From Reticulascus tulasneorum (taxonomy: Eukaryota; Ascomycota; Sordariomycetes; Glomerellales; Reticulascaceae), in NCBI GenBank assembly GCA_001557505.1, contig LSAX01000006.1, positions 2,790,001 through 2,854,000 of the forward strand: a stretch of 64,000 nucleotides of DNA. The letters run 5' to 3'. The notes under the pieces are model-generated. The model was not told the DNA's origin and searched no databases. It saw only the letters and a list, made by a program, of their open reading frames with translations. Positions 35,401 through 46,949 of this stretch are shown piece after piece. The translations under genes were made by a program, and so were the position numbers. Position 1 is the stretch's first letter. The number at the start of each line of letters is the position of its first letter.

Positions 35401-36915
35401 GTCGAGCGCATTCGAGAAGGATCAGTCCGACGAGTTTGGGCTTGCCGAAGACTACGTTCCCCCGACCGGCGTGAAAAAGTAAGCACCCTCCGGACCACGT
35501 AACGTGCGAACAAATAACTGACTGGCGTGTGCCTCTATAGGATCCTTCAACTTCGCCTCGGGGAGTGGCCGCTTTATTCAATGCTCCTGGCTCTAGGTCA
35601 AGTCATTGCATCAAATTCGTATCAAGTCACTCTTCTCACTGGAGAAATTGGACAGTCTGCGGCAAAGCTGTATATCGTCGCATCGATATATCTGGGCACA
35701 TCAATAATGTGGGGGATTCTATCCCGAACAACAAAGTCTGTCTACTCGTTGTCGCTACCGTGGGTCCTCTATGGACTGGCATTCCTTCTCATTGGAGTCT
35801 CGCCGTTCCTGAGCAACTCGCCGAATCAACGTCTTATGCAGAACGCAGCAACGGGGCTATATGCCGCCGCTTCATCTAGCGGCGCCCTCTTTTTTGCACT
35901 CAATTTCGGCGACGAAGGTACGTTTCAGTGTTAACTCCCTTACAGCACTTCCGTTTCCTTAAGTCCTGGCAGTGCGCTAACTGGGTACTCAGGAGGTTCG
36001 CCCGTCACCACCTGGATATGGAGAGCGTGTGTGATTCAAGGCTTTCAGCAGGCTTATACGGTGATGCTCTGGTATTGGGGCAGCACTATTTCTTCCGCCA
36101 GCGCTGCAGGCAATGTGCATGCTACTACCGCATTTCCTGTCTTCTTCCCGGTAATGCTCTCCATAGCAATCCTTCTCTGGATTGTAGGACTTTGCCTCTT
36201 TCTTGGTCTTCCCGACTATTACCGCCAGTCACCTGACGAGGTTCCATCCCTCTACACCTCTCTCCTTCGCCGCAAAACAACGCTATGGTTCTTCGTCGCC
36301 GTTATCTTGCAGAATTACTTTCTCTCAACCCCGTACGGCCGCAACTGGTTTTACCTCTTCAGTAGCAAGCATGTGTCGACTTCTGCCGTACTGGGCTTGA
36401 CTGCCTTCTTTTTTGTTGGTGTCTGGGCCCTTTTCCTTGTGTTCTTCGCCTTCGTCAGCAAACGACACCCTTGGTGGCTACCTTTGTTTGCACTAGGACT
36501 GGGCGCCCCTCGCTGGGCCCAGATGCTTTGGGGCACCAGCAACTTCGGCTTGTACTTGCCCTGGGCGGCGTCGAACATGTGGTCAGCACTCCTGGGCCGT
36601 TCATTATGGTTGTGGCTGGGGTTGCTGGATACCATCCAGAACGCCGGTCTGGGTATGATTCTGATGCTGACATTGACGCGGATTCACGTGTCAGTTGCGA
36701 TGTTAGTAGCTCAGGTGATAGGCAGTGTTGCGACTATGGTGGCCAGGGCGACTGGCCCGAACAGTGTCGGTCCGGGTGATGTGTTCCCCGACTTCTCTGA
36801 GGGTCTGACTGTCGCTCTGTCCAAGGCTTGGTTCTGGGTTGCCCTGATAGCGCAACTTGTGATTTGCGCTGGGTTCTTCAAATTCTTCAGAAAGGAGCAA
36901 ATAAGTAAACCATAG
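29469..36915 (+). CDS. ags1: Alpha-1,3-glucan synthase
   Basis: Eight exons (29469-29822, 29875-29934, 29996-30111, 30163-30391, 30493-33916, 33969-35478, 35541-35917, 35993-36915) give 2330 aa, close to the usual 2350-2450. Domains in order: signal peptide (MRSLISAIIALGLGGTLTHS); extracellular GH13 amylase-like domain with FYTLFLDRF and the nucleophile Asp in MLDIDGFRFDKA; a transmembrane helix near residue 1070 (FYIVMWVAPILTGLLAVFVF). Then comes a cytosolic GT5 glycogen-synthase-like domain from about 1160 (VEYNIDDWNIKVKIGGLGVM and SRDEPFGLVAVEFG). Last is a Ser/Pro-rich linker and a multi-spanning C-terminal transport-like domain (about 1905-2320). The enzyme makes and probably exports cell-wall alpha-1,3-glucan at the plasma membrane. 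Fungi can have several paralogues, so the symbol is given at family level. Confidence 0.95.
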
Positions 36916-38157
36916 TTGGTAACTGCATAAAGAGTGGATGGCTGGTTTAAGTTGGATATTTGCACATAGTGGAAGTCGCAGCCTAGAATTGTATCACATG
37001 CATTCATTTAGAAAAGATTTGTACTATTCATTCATTTCGTCTTTGAAGACATGACTTGGAATCAATGTGCGCATGAAGATTTCGAACCGGGCCAGTGAAA
37101 CAAAACGATTGGAACTCAGGGCATAGTCAGTCCGATTGGGGAGTGACTCAACTAACCGTTGTGTCGTAGTAAGCGTACAGCCTGGTTTAGCACTTGTAAG
37201 ACCCGGACTGATTTGAGCAACTCGAAGACTTGTCAAGAACCAGTCACGTGATAGACGCACGTCCTGAGCCACATTTTGACATCTCCGAAAGCACTTTGCC
37301 GTGAGTAGTGTGGTGCAGTCACCGACACAATGATCGATAGCTACAACAGATATCTGTGAATCTGACGGCGTTTGCCACAAAGAACGGAATGCGGGTGTTT
37401 TATGATTGCGATTAGGAAAGGTGAGGCCAATCAGGCTGCCGTTGGCAATCAGTCTGGCTGTTCAAATTTGCGCGTGGTGGCGTGGTGCGGGATCCACGCC
37501 GCACTCCAACCACGCGAAACCAAGCAAGTAATTGCCATGGACAAAGCGAAATCGTGCAGAGACCTGCGGGATGTTTGAACTGGGCATGTTCGGCCATTTC
37601 GCTACTGCAGCTGCTTAGAGGCGCAAGACATTTCTGCTTCTACATTTCTGCCTCTTCGAAGCTGCCCGCCTGCATTGCTTCGTTGCATCCGACAGGGCAC
37701 TTTATTGTCTAGACTACTTTGTGCATGGTCTATGCTAAGCGTTCTGGGGGATGATTTCAACCATTAGAGATATGGTTGGCCCATAGATCTGCATCATCTG
37801 CTTCCCGAAAGTCCGGGGTCATGCGTCCAAATCCCGGGTCGGGGTTTGAAGACTTGATAGTCCGGCTAACATAATTATGGACCTACAGTGGGACTCGCCG
37901 TATGAACAGGGTTTTGGAGGGGCCGCTGCGGTCTATGGACACATGCCGTAAGCGCCGTGGTCATCATCTCATCGTCAAATCGATTCATCATTTCGTCAAG
38001 TTTGTCATGATTCGAGCTTCTACCTGTCTGTATATAGCTACTAACTTCTTTTGAGACTTTCTACACGATTCTGCGAGACATACATTGTTTCTCATACGTG
38101 CTCGTAGTATCTTCTATCATTTCCGACCATCGAATAGAAACCTGTCAGACTCGAGCA
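36916..38157. other. Intergenic, no gene seen
   Basis: About 1.2 kb between the glucan synthase and the aspartate kinase genes, both on the plus strand. A TATATAG at 38031 and pyrimidine-rich sequence before 38158 may belong to the kinase promoter. Small ORFs here show no recognisable features. Confidence 0.55.
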
Positions 38158-40252
38158 ATGGATGCAATGCTCGACGATAAGCCTTGGCTGGTGCAAAAGT
38201 ACGGTGGCACTAGTCTCGGCAAGCTCCTTGACAAGATCTGCGGCAGCATCATCCCAACCTACTTGCGAGACTACAATCTTGTAGTAGTCTGCTCAGCTCT
38301 ATCCGGAACAACGAAGGCCAGCGGAACTACGAGCTTGTTGCTAGAAGCAATCTCACACGCCGAGGCCGGATACGAAGCTCAGGTACTACTAAATCAGACC
38401 ATCGACTCTATCAGAAACAACCACCTCATAATATTGGAGAAGCAACTTCTCAATTCCAACGGCACTCGCACTGATATATGTAATGAAATATACGAGACGA
38501 CCAAGGCAGCAATCGAGAAGGAATGCGAGAGCTTGCGAGGGTTTTTGCTCGCGGCGCAGGTACGAGCATTGGTGTGTCCATGGATACAAAATTGACTCAC
38601 AAGATTTAGATTATAGGCGAGATGTCTCCGCGGTCTAGAGATAGAGTCATTGCTCTAGGAGAGAAGTTGGCATGCATGATTGTTGCGTCTGTCCTCAGCA
38701 GCAGAGTTCGTTCTTTGGAAAGTGCCCTTCTGACACGAAGTTTGATTAACACATCATTAGGATATTCCAGCAGAGGCCGTTGTGCTAGACGACATTGTTG
38801 AACATGTCTTTGGCCCAAATTTGCTTGACCAGAAGGCAGCATTGGACACCCTTGGTCCGAAATTCTATCACATCCTTGCCGAGGAGATCGAGAGAAGGAT
38901 TTCCGAGTGCGGTGACCAAATACCGATCGTCACAGGTGATTAGAGTCCGACGTAAATCACTGTTTGGAATAGCGACTGACCTGTTGCAGGATTCTTTGGC
39001 ATAATGCCTGACTCTCTCCTCAAGACTGTCGGACGGGGATACTCCGACCTTTGCGCAGCAATGTGTGCTGTTGGAACCAACGCGGCCGAACTCCAAATAT
39101 GGAAGGAGGTGGATGGTATCTTCACTGCAGATCCTCGGAAAGTGCCTTCTGCGAGGCTTCTGTCGACCGTCACCGCAGAAGAGGCTACGGAGTTGACCTA
39201 TTACGGCAGTGAGGTATGGCTGGCGTCCAGCAGCGAGTCCCGTAGTCCAACCTGACTTCTCCTAGGTTATCCATCCTCTTACAATGGACCAAATTCGCTG
39301 TGCCAACATCCCACTCCGCCTGAAGAACGTCTTCAACCCGACAGGCAGCGGAACGATTATATTTCCAACTCGTGCGCCAACTCCTCCGCTTACCCCGCCG
39401 TCGTCATCATCGTCAGATTTCGACACCAAAGATATCCCCACCCCATCAACGGGTTTCATGCTCGAAAACGGATATCATGGCAAGCTTCAGGAAAGAAGAA
39501 CACCGACTGCGGTCACTGTCAAGGACTCTATCACACTGGTAAATGTGGCATGCAATCGAAACACGAAGTCACAAGGATTTCTATCTGGTGTCTTCAAGCG
39601 ATTGGAAGAGAATAACATTATTGTCGACCTGGTTACGATGAGTGAGAGGAACGTGAGCCTTGCGATACAGTCCCCTGATGAGAATGAGAACGGTCAACGG
39701 CGCTTGAAAGGCGAGCTCGAAAAGTTTGGAAGTGTAAGTATCCTTGCCATCGGTACATGCTGAACCCAATGGCTAACGGTGCTGATTAGGTTGTCATCAG
39801 CAAAAACATGTCGATTGTTACAGTGGTCGGACACAAGATGCGGAACATGGTTGGCATTTCATGTAAGTGTGATGGAGCTGCAGAATGGACCTGAGCTTCT
39901 TGTAGTCACTACGTATTGATACAACTACTGATAGGGGACTATAGGCGAGATCCTGTCTGCACTTGCAGCCGCTAAGATCAACATCTTCCTCGTCAGCCAA
40001 GGGGCCAGCGAGATCAATGTTTCGTGCGTTACTCCTCCTAGTTTGCAGATAACGGTCTAGCTGATGCGTACCATAGGCTGGTCGTTAGGGATGAAGACGC
40101 AATTTTGGCAATGAACGTGATCCACAGTAAAGTTCTCAAGATCCCCACGCATTGGGAACAAGAAAACAATTTCATCAAGGGTAAGAGCGCCCCATGATTC
40201 CGTCAAGCATAGCTGGCTTACTAACGCCCAATTAGGACCTTGGCTGTATTGA
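38158..40252 (+). CDS. Aspartate kinase (aspartokinase)
   Basis: Nine exons (38158-38559, 38610-38705, 38761-38935, 38990-39213, 39266-39733, 39790-39862, 39945-40023, 40077-40180, 40236-40252) give 545 aa. The amino-acid kinase domain begins with VQKYGGTSLGK (residues 12-22) and includes GRGYSDLCAAMCAVG and the aspartate-binding EVDGIFTADPRKV. Two ACT domains follow (VNVACNRNTKSQGFLSGVF and MSIVTVVGHKM) with CEILSALAAAKINIFLVSQG near the end. A Pro/Ser-rich insert (TPPLTPPSSSS) sits before the first ACT domain, as in other fungal enzymes. The enzyme phosphorylates aspartate, the first step to homoserine, methionine and threonine, and is normally feedback-inhibited. It may be HOM3 or a FUB3-like pathway copy. 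The start ATG was chosen because it opens directly into the conserved N-terminus. Confidence 0.92.
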
Positions 40253-43000
40253 GCAATAACCATCATCTCAGACCCCACACCTTCTGAGCAAATGCGACAC
40301 ATTGGGGGCGGAGGGACCGTGACTAAAGTCCGGGTTCTTGGTTATGGATATGTATGTAATTGCCGTATTCGGCCCACCACCTAGGCATAACCAAAGTATG
40401 TCTCAGTAAGTGCCTTTTGATAAGATCGGGCATCATGTTAGTTGGCTCGTAGACGCACTAGTACTTCATTGTAGCCTCGAAGTCTCATAGTGATAATAGT
40501 CGACTTGTGACTCAAGCATATTCGAACCCTCTTGATCCAAATAATGTTGTGATTGTGTTATGACACGGTTCTGCTGACTTGCAAAGTATACCCGGATACG
40601 GACGCGCTTTTACCCAGTAACTGCAAAGAAGATGGGGAATATCTTCGATTTGACACCGGTTGCCCTCTGATCTAGCTTGAGGCTAATCGCTGCGGGCGAA
40701 AGCGTATATTGGCAGCTAGATTCATTCCAGCCACAATCACAAGGGAAGGTCTAAATGTGGTTTATATTGTGACGAATATGCTAGTATCTTTCTGTTTCCT
40801 CGTGGGCGCCAGAAGGCAAGCCCATGCCCATCGAAACCACCATAGTAAATTTGGTGCTGCACGACACCCGCTAGGTCTTGTACCTCTAGGTCCAGAAGAC
40901 TAACTATACAGGATTCAGATTCGGGTTGCCTGAAAAGGCTAGTAGAACACATGAAAGACGATTCCGGCCAAATATAAACAGTAGTGGCGCCGTTCAGCTG
41001 CAGCGACTTGCCTGCGAAGAGATAAGCATTGGAAGCTGGTCAAGAGGCGCCGATCGTGTGCCCGTCACACTGCTGGGGGAGAAACTGGCCACGGGGCGTT
41101 TCTCTAACCCGAAACACCCTACTTTGAACGGCAGGCGAATCCGAAGAGGCTCACGAAAAGGATACGATATGGGAGACTGCGCGAGAGGTTCTGAACAGCC
41201 AAACCGGATGACTTCAGGAGCAGATGCCGCTTCATAACGAAAAAATACAGGTTAATGACGAGCAAGAAAAGCCAGCCATCACCAATTCGTCCAGCGTAGA
41301 CGACGCCTCAACAGCCTTAGATGCGGTAACTGGAATCGGCGACCTCTCATGAGCCCAAGAGTAACATAGTTTTGATATTGGAAGTGTTGAATGCTGAGAA
41401 TAGAAGCCTGTAAAGGATAAATTTGGAGGCGCACTTTGGAATTTAAGGGGGAACTGACCTAACCGGGACTGAGGCTTTCTTAGCCATTCGATGCATCAGG
41501 TCGCCCAACTCAGGACACCAGTCTGTTAAGAAAAGCTAAAGCAAGATGCTATTAGTAGATGATCGACAAGGCTTTGTGATCCGATCCAGGACCAAGGCGT
41601 GTTAGATGCCTGCCATCGCCGCTGGATGAAATTTGCAAGGTGACGTGACCACAAAGTATGCGGGTTCGCCCGCACCGCTGATATAGGTTGCCCGACAGTC
41701 TCAAATCTCCGGATAGCCATCCAAATGCAATCTGTGACTAGCTGCGTGCCATGGAAGACGGAATAACGTGTAGCCGCAGTGGTTGAGAATGGAGCATTGC
41801 CCTCAAGCATTAAACGGCGGTGCCGGGCCACGTTGTCATTGTGACCAATTTGCAATAGTTGAGTAATCAAGTCCGGTAGCCAACCTAGGAAAAGGACAAG
41901 AAATGTTATGCGGTCACCTTGAAAGCCAGTTAAAGTGATGTTGGGTACCATCCGAGAATGTCAGTCCTTGAGGCAGCGCCGTTTGTGACAAAGTCATCAT
42001 GTAGTCCTCAGAGGCATCAACGATCAGATTATCAGGTACCTTTGGATGATGTGAGCGTCGTGGCAGATTTTGCCCAAACTTGAATAGTATTAAAATAGAC
42101 TGGGATATGTGCCAACCATTTCGCACTCTGGGTTGCTGAGGAGTAATGAATAGCTGTGGTACGTCTCTAAAGCGGATGCAGCCGCCCGCTTCCGCCTCTT
42201 GGTATTTTACTTACACTCTGACGCGAATTCTGGCTATACAGGGGAGGTGGAACGGTGCGGGCTAGGTTGCAATAACATAAGCACACAGTTCCACGGACAA
42301 TACCCATTTTAAATTGGCTGTCATCAACTAGCGGGAGATATTAGCTCCCTCTCTCAATCATACACGTGTGGATAGCCAATAGCGTACGAAGGATACTTTT
42401 CATTTCTACGCTAACTATTATTCCATCGTGGCTAACATGGATAGATAGCGTCGCTGCGGCTCGATCACTGTAATCTCACGATATATCTAAGGCTCAGACA
42501 ATGTATGCCAAATCCTTTTGCTCCTAACACTCGCACTTGGCCCGATCAAGAAACCTAAGTCGAGCACATTTCAGTCCCTATTTGGGCAGCATTGCTGAGA
42601 GCGGAAACTAGGTATGTACATGCGGAGGGAAACAGCACATGTGAAGGCGGTTAGTAGCCCTGGTGGTCGTATACTGTCATACTCCCGGCCATTGGGTAAG
42701 GTTTGGCATGTCCCTCAGTTCTGATACAACCTCAAAGAAGAGATGTAAAAGCCTCGGATTGATGGATCCCCCCAGGATAAGCTGTCCATCGGCGATATAA
42801 AGTTTGAATTATTTCAGACACAGGTCGCCGAGACCGGGTGTCCCGGCTTCGCGTTTGTATGGACCAAAGGTATAAAAAGGAAGACACGGTCCTTTCCTGG
42901 GGCCACATATATCTGATCCACCATACTAACTTCACAGCAAGAGCGGGTTAGTAACAGCCATCACCAACATCTCAACTGGCTCATCGCATGCATCTTCGAC
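40253..43000. other. Gene-poor region, possible relics
   Basis: About 2.7 kb without a confident gene. On the minus strand, ORFs at 41914-42126 and 41526-41951 (141 codons) are adjacent in different frames. They have protein-like composition but could not be joined by a normal intron. They may be a broken hypothetical gene or chance. A TATAAAAAG near 42870 and the AACTTCACAGCAAGAG tract precede the aldolase gene. Confidence 0.45.
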
Positions 43001-44046
43001 ATGGGCTCTACTGATAACCAAGGCATGCGTGCGTATGCAGCACCCTCTCTCTTCCAGCCTCACCGAGCCCGCCAAGCTATACGTGATGCCCATGAGAAGA
43101 AGATCCCGCCTCTTGTGGGTTATTATTCAGCTCTCAGCTCGTTGCCAATCACTCGATTCCTTGCGCCGTTCAACTTTGACTTCGTATGGATAGACTGGGA
43201 ACACAGCTCCTGTAATGTGGAAACCATGACGAATATGGTGCATGAAGCCACATTCATGAGTCAAGGTCACACCATTCCATTCGTGCGAGTTCCTGGCCAT
43301 GATCATGCATCCATCGGATACGCTCTCGATGCGGGTGCTAGTATTATTATCCCACAGGTCAGTGGCAAACTCGGAATAATAGTCAAGATATTAGGAATTA
43401 ACTCTAATCAGGTTGAGACTGTCGAGCAAGCAAAGCATGTTCTGTCAAGTTCAAAGTTCGGCACAAAGAACCAAGGAACCCGCTCCGCGCCTCCTTTTAG
43501 ATTAGTGCCATTCCTGACGGACATTCCATACGATTCCTCCCGCAGTATTCATGAATGCTTAAACGACCAAGCTGCTGTGATGATTCAGATTGAGAGCCTA
43601 GTAGGTAAGAAGTCATACACTAAGCTGCCCTCGTTATGGGACGAACCGGATCTAATGCGACGATAGGCATTGACAACTTAGATGCCATCCTCACTGAGTG
43701 CCCTGATATCGACATTGTCTGGCTCGGAACATTGGACACTCGTGTCAACATGAATCTTCCTGGCAATGGTGGGTTGGCTGGCGATGAGCCTGAGTGGATC
43801 GCCGCAGTTGAGAAATTCAAAGCAACGCTTGACAGACATAACAAACCATACGGTGGGTTCGCATTTGCGTCACCTCCTTTAGGGTCTTTGGAGACTGTCA
43901 AGAAAGCATCACAGAGGATGAGTCTCATCATTGTGACGGCGGATGTTTTGCATTTAAGCGGTATGGGTCAGGATTTGATGGGGGCTCGAGAGGCCGTTGC
44001 ACTGAACAGATCCGAGGAAGAGAAGGCGGGGAAAGGTACGGCTTGA
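43001..44046 (+). CDS. HpcH/HpaI aldolase / citrate lyase-family protein
   Basis: Three exons (43001-43357, 43412-43604, 43667-44046) give 309 aa. The TIM-barrel motifs are FDFVWIDWEHSSCNVETM (metal/base His region), FVRVPGHDHASIGYALDAG, SIIIPQVETVEQAKHV (which joins across intron 1), MIQIESLVGIDNLDAIL (Glu metal ligand) and DIDIVWLGTLDTRV. The family does reversible retro-aldol cleavage of 2-keto-3-deoxy or hydroxy-oxo acids to pyruvate plus an aldehyde, with a divalent metal. Intron 1 is 54 nt and free of stops, so retention would add 18 residues. Fungal members are often found in catabolic or secondary-metabolite loci; the substrate here is unknown. It is the next confident gene downstream of the aspartate kinase. 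Confidence 0.85.
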
Positions 44047-44848
44047 GTCCCTATCGGGACTCAACAGGATCACACCATAACGGGGACAAGAAGTAGAGAA
44101 AAGAGTACTGGGATTTCTTTGCATGATGGAAATTCAAGGTGATATATCTCTACCAAAATAAAGGGTATCTGATACTTGTTTTGAGAGGTCAAGTTTCGGT
44201 ACCCAATGCTGCCAAACACGGTGGCTTCCAATATCCGTCAGGGCTGTCGTTCTTTACTGGTCATATCACAATCCGAATGAACAGGGTGAGATGCTAAGTC
44301 TCCGGGCATTCGGACGGAAGCTGGCTCGTTTGGATACCCGTCATTCCTCGCACATAAAAGCAAAAATGGATAGACCGTCTCTTACGGGCTGAGATAGCAT
44401 GGAGATCGGCCTGATATTGGGCATCTCATGGGTTCGCTGTGGGTTTGATTCCCTGTTGGCTTCCCCTATCGCCTATGGTCCTCCGATCGCATGCTTGGAC
44501 CTGATGCTCTCTTCCCTTTGTCTTTTATCTTGTTTAGGTATGGAAATCGATGGCCTGCTGTGAAACTGTTTTGATTACTTCATTGATTTTGACTATTTGT
44601 TTTCAGGGCCATAAATGACATGTCAAGATTATCTACGCTGTATTTGACAATTTTGGTGGCCAGAGCTTAGCTAGTAATGAAATTGAAATGAAAGACAAAG
44701 AACTGTCATATAAGAGCAATAAAGCCGGACTTCGTCTCCCATTATTAGTTCCGAGTTCCGCACTGAAAATATTTAGTTTGTTACTTTCTCTGGACCTCCC
44801 CGCTCGCACACCTACTTCCCGGTTCATAGCTTTGGTTCTTCACTCGCC
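44047..44848. other. Intergenic, no gene seen
   Basis: About 800 bases between two plus-strand genes. The last 80 bases are C/T-rich (TTTCTCTGGACCTCCCC), like a fungal core promoter. No credible ORF. Confidence 0.5.
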
Positions 44849-45529
44849 ATGGCATTTAACCCTATCGTCACAGTTGACCTGGTTTATGACCAGTTCAACA
44901 AGTTCCGGGTCCCCGTATCAGAGGCAGGCACGGAATCAACTACGAAATGGACACAAGTCACACTGGACGACGTGCCCTTGTCAACAACGACACGACCTCA
45001 GCTTAAAATAGTGATCGCCACCACAGGCCCAGCATTCAGAGCTGTAATTCCTGTATCCCGCTTTATTGTACCAATGCCCAAGGCCCACGACTCACCAAAT
45101 GAAGTGGTACCTATAATCAATGCATCTCTGTTCATGCGGAAGTGCGTCACACCAACACCACCATTGTCGGCCAATTTGCATCAAAATGTTGGGAATAGCA
45201 GAACGACAAACAAATGCAAATGTAAACAATGCAAACAAAACAATCCAATTAATGTGCCCTGCGAATACTGTCCGAAAGTTCTAGAAGGACGGCTCCAGCG
45301 CCTCAATGACGGAATTGACGGTACCGTTACAGCTTCAGGCACGCCGACTATTTTACAGATCACCTTAACATTCACAACTGCAATCGCCAACGCCCCCTTC
45401 AAACTGGTCCCCAGTACCGATCAAGTTCACGGCACCAAAGTCATTAGTTTGATTCCGCGTACCAATAATACCGACGGCGGGCCAGCATATAGCGTGGTAA
45501 GATATACTCTTTTTTTAGCTTTAATTTAG
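44849..45529 (+). CDS. Hypothetical protein with a Cys-rich KCKCKQCK motif
   Basis: A 226-aa ORF with a good start context (GCCATGG) behind a pyrimidine-rich promoter-like tract. The sequence is mixed alpha/beta in composition. A central basic cysteine cluster (NKCKCKQCKQNN, then PCEYC twelve residues on) could bind zinc. There is no signal peptide or membrane segment. I do not recognise a family. The C-terminus may be wrong: a GTAAGA donor near 45497 could lead to a further exon, since the last residues (RYTLFLALI) come from AT-rich sequence. It is followed convergently by the APH-like gene. Confidence 0.5.
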   Translation: MAFNPIVTVDLVYDQFNKFRVPVSEAGTESTTKWTQVTLDDVPLSTTTRPQLKIVIATTGPAFRAVIPVSRFIVPMPKAHDSPNEVVPIINASLFMRKCVTPTPPLSANLHQNVGNSRTTNKCKCKQCKQNNPINVPCEYCPKVLEGRLQRLNDGIDGTVTASGTPTILQITLTFTTAIANAPFKLVPSTDQVHGTKVISLIPRTNNTDGGPAYSVVRYTLFLALI

Positions 45530-45776
45530 TCTACAGGTCTGATACTGCACCTAGGAACGGTCGATGTGGTTTCTATAAATACGGTAATTCCTCTGGAAAT
45601 CCAAGACAGATAGCGGGTGGAAAATGGTGGGTTAATCGGATGCCTTGCACATAATGATATCATTTGCGATGGGATTGACAAGTCTGACTGTGGGGATTAA
45701 GTCTAACTATAGGAAAAAATATCCTTGGCTTTCTTCCCAAACTCCGCGGACAAAAGTCAATATCTAAGTTCACAAC

Positions 45777-46949
45777 TTAGATCCCCTCGCTCATAGTTGG
45801 CAATACAAACTCCGATATAGGGTAGATCCTGCGATTCTTTTGCATCCTTTTCCCTTCCTCACTCCTGTCGACACGTGGCCGAAATTCTGCCTTCGCCGTG
45901 AGTTGCGTGTTATCGAACCAGGTCTGATGAGCCTCTCTATCTTCCGGATAGCCGTATTCCTCTACCAGCTTCTCTGTAACATATTTGAAAATTACATAAT
46001 GAGAGATACGCATCCGGACATTCGTATTGATATCGTATGGATCGCGCTCTTGGATGGCTTTGAGAGCAGCAGAAGCACCGATCAAAAGTTTTTCTCGCTC
46101 GTACTCTCTCATACGCTCCGCCACGAATTTACCCCAATAATCAGTACATATCATCATCCAAGTCGGAGCCCAAGATCTTGGGACATATCCGACGTGCTCT
46201 AATTCGGTTACACCGAGAGATCCATCGGACATGATGACAAGGAGGCCAGGTTCAAGGTGGCATGGGCATAGAACGAATTCAGTGCAGTCCATCCCGATTT
46301 CCAGACAAATTGCCTTTAAGCAACGTGGATCGAAGCTTTGGTAAGGAGGAAAGTGGGCTAGGTTGTCCTCGTTCAGCCACATACCATCTACACCCGACAT
46401 AACGTTACTTGTATGCCGTGCCATGTCCAGATATATGTGATGCGTGATCTTGTCACCCAAGTCCTTCTGTTCTGCCTCTGATAACTCAAACCATTTGTCT
46501 ACCACGCGTTGGCCACTCAACTGGCCGGGTATAACAGTTCGGATTGTGAAACTGCGGTCAAAGCGATCATGGAAGTGGAGGATTTTGGGCGTAACGAATT
46601 TGAACTGGCGCTCTTGGATCCACTTGAGTGTGGTAATCTCTTGCGTGATTCTCCCCTGCTCGGGCGGATCATATTGCTTAACCCTGAGTATGACACCGCC
46701 GAGAGTCCAAGATACACATATATCGCCGGTAAAGTAATGGACTAGACGGGCCGGGCCATCATCTGGCAAGTCCACAGTTGCTGGTCGGGGATCTGGCGCC
46801 TCTGAGACGGTATAGTAGAACTTATCGTCCTTGAAGGTATATTCATCAGCCTGATTCTTTCGTTCAATCACGCAATCTCCGAAGAGCCAAGAATTTTCAT
46901 CGATCTTTTTGAGATCGTCGATGACAGGTTGTGCAACATCCATGAACAT
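45777..46949 (-). CDS. APH-fold protein kinase-like, probably catalytically dead
   Basis: A single exon of 390 aa from the ATG at 46949; the frame is open further upstream, but that part looks like untranslated leader with a TATATA at about 46980. The fold of fungal aminoglycoside-phosphotransferase-like proteins is suggested by LGGVILRVKQY (nucleotide-lysine strand), FHDRFDRSFTIRTVIPG and EHVGYVPRSWAPTWMM. The usual catalytic loop HxDLxxxN is replaced by CPCHLEPGLLVI, and the metal-binding Asp of the IIDWE motif is Glu in VTELEHVGY. It is therefore likely a pseudokinase or a protein with another binding role. The substrate is unknown. Confidence 0.7.
   Translation of the reverse strand: MFMDVAQPVIDDLKKIDENSWLFGDCVIERKNQADEYTFKDDKFYYTVSEAPDPRPATVDLPDDGPARLVHYFTGDICVSWTLGGVILRVKQYDPPEQGRITQEITTLKWIQERQFKFVTPKILHFHDRFDRSFTIRTVIPGQLSGQRVVDKWFELSEAEQKDLGDKITHHIYLDMARHTSNVMSGVDGMWLNEDNLAHFPPYQSFDPRCLKAICLEIGMDCTEFVLCPCHLEPGLLVIMSDGSLGVTELEHVGYVPRSWAPTWMMICTDYWGKFVAERMREYEREKLLIGASAALKAIQERDPYDINTNVRMRISHYVIFKYVTEKLVEEYGYPEDREAHQTWFDNTQLTAKAEFRPRVDRSEEGKRMQKNRRIYPISEFVLPTMSEGI

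Noticed and set aside
37024..37380. Possible tRNA B-box-like GGTTCGAAATC (minus strand near 37080)
   Set aside because: No matching A box or cloverleaf could be folded around it by eye.
41526..42126. Possible two-exon gene on the minus strand
   Set aside because: The only GT-AG pair near the junction gives a 34-nt intron and soon reaches a stop; no motif recognised.
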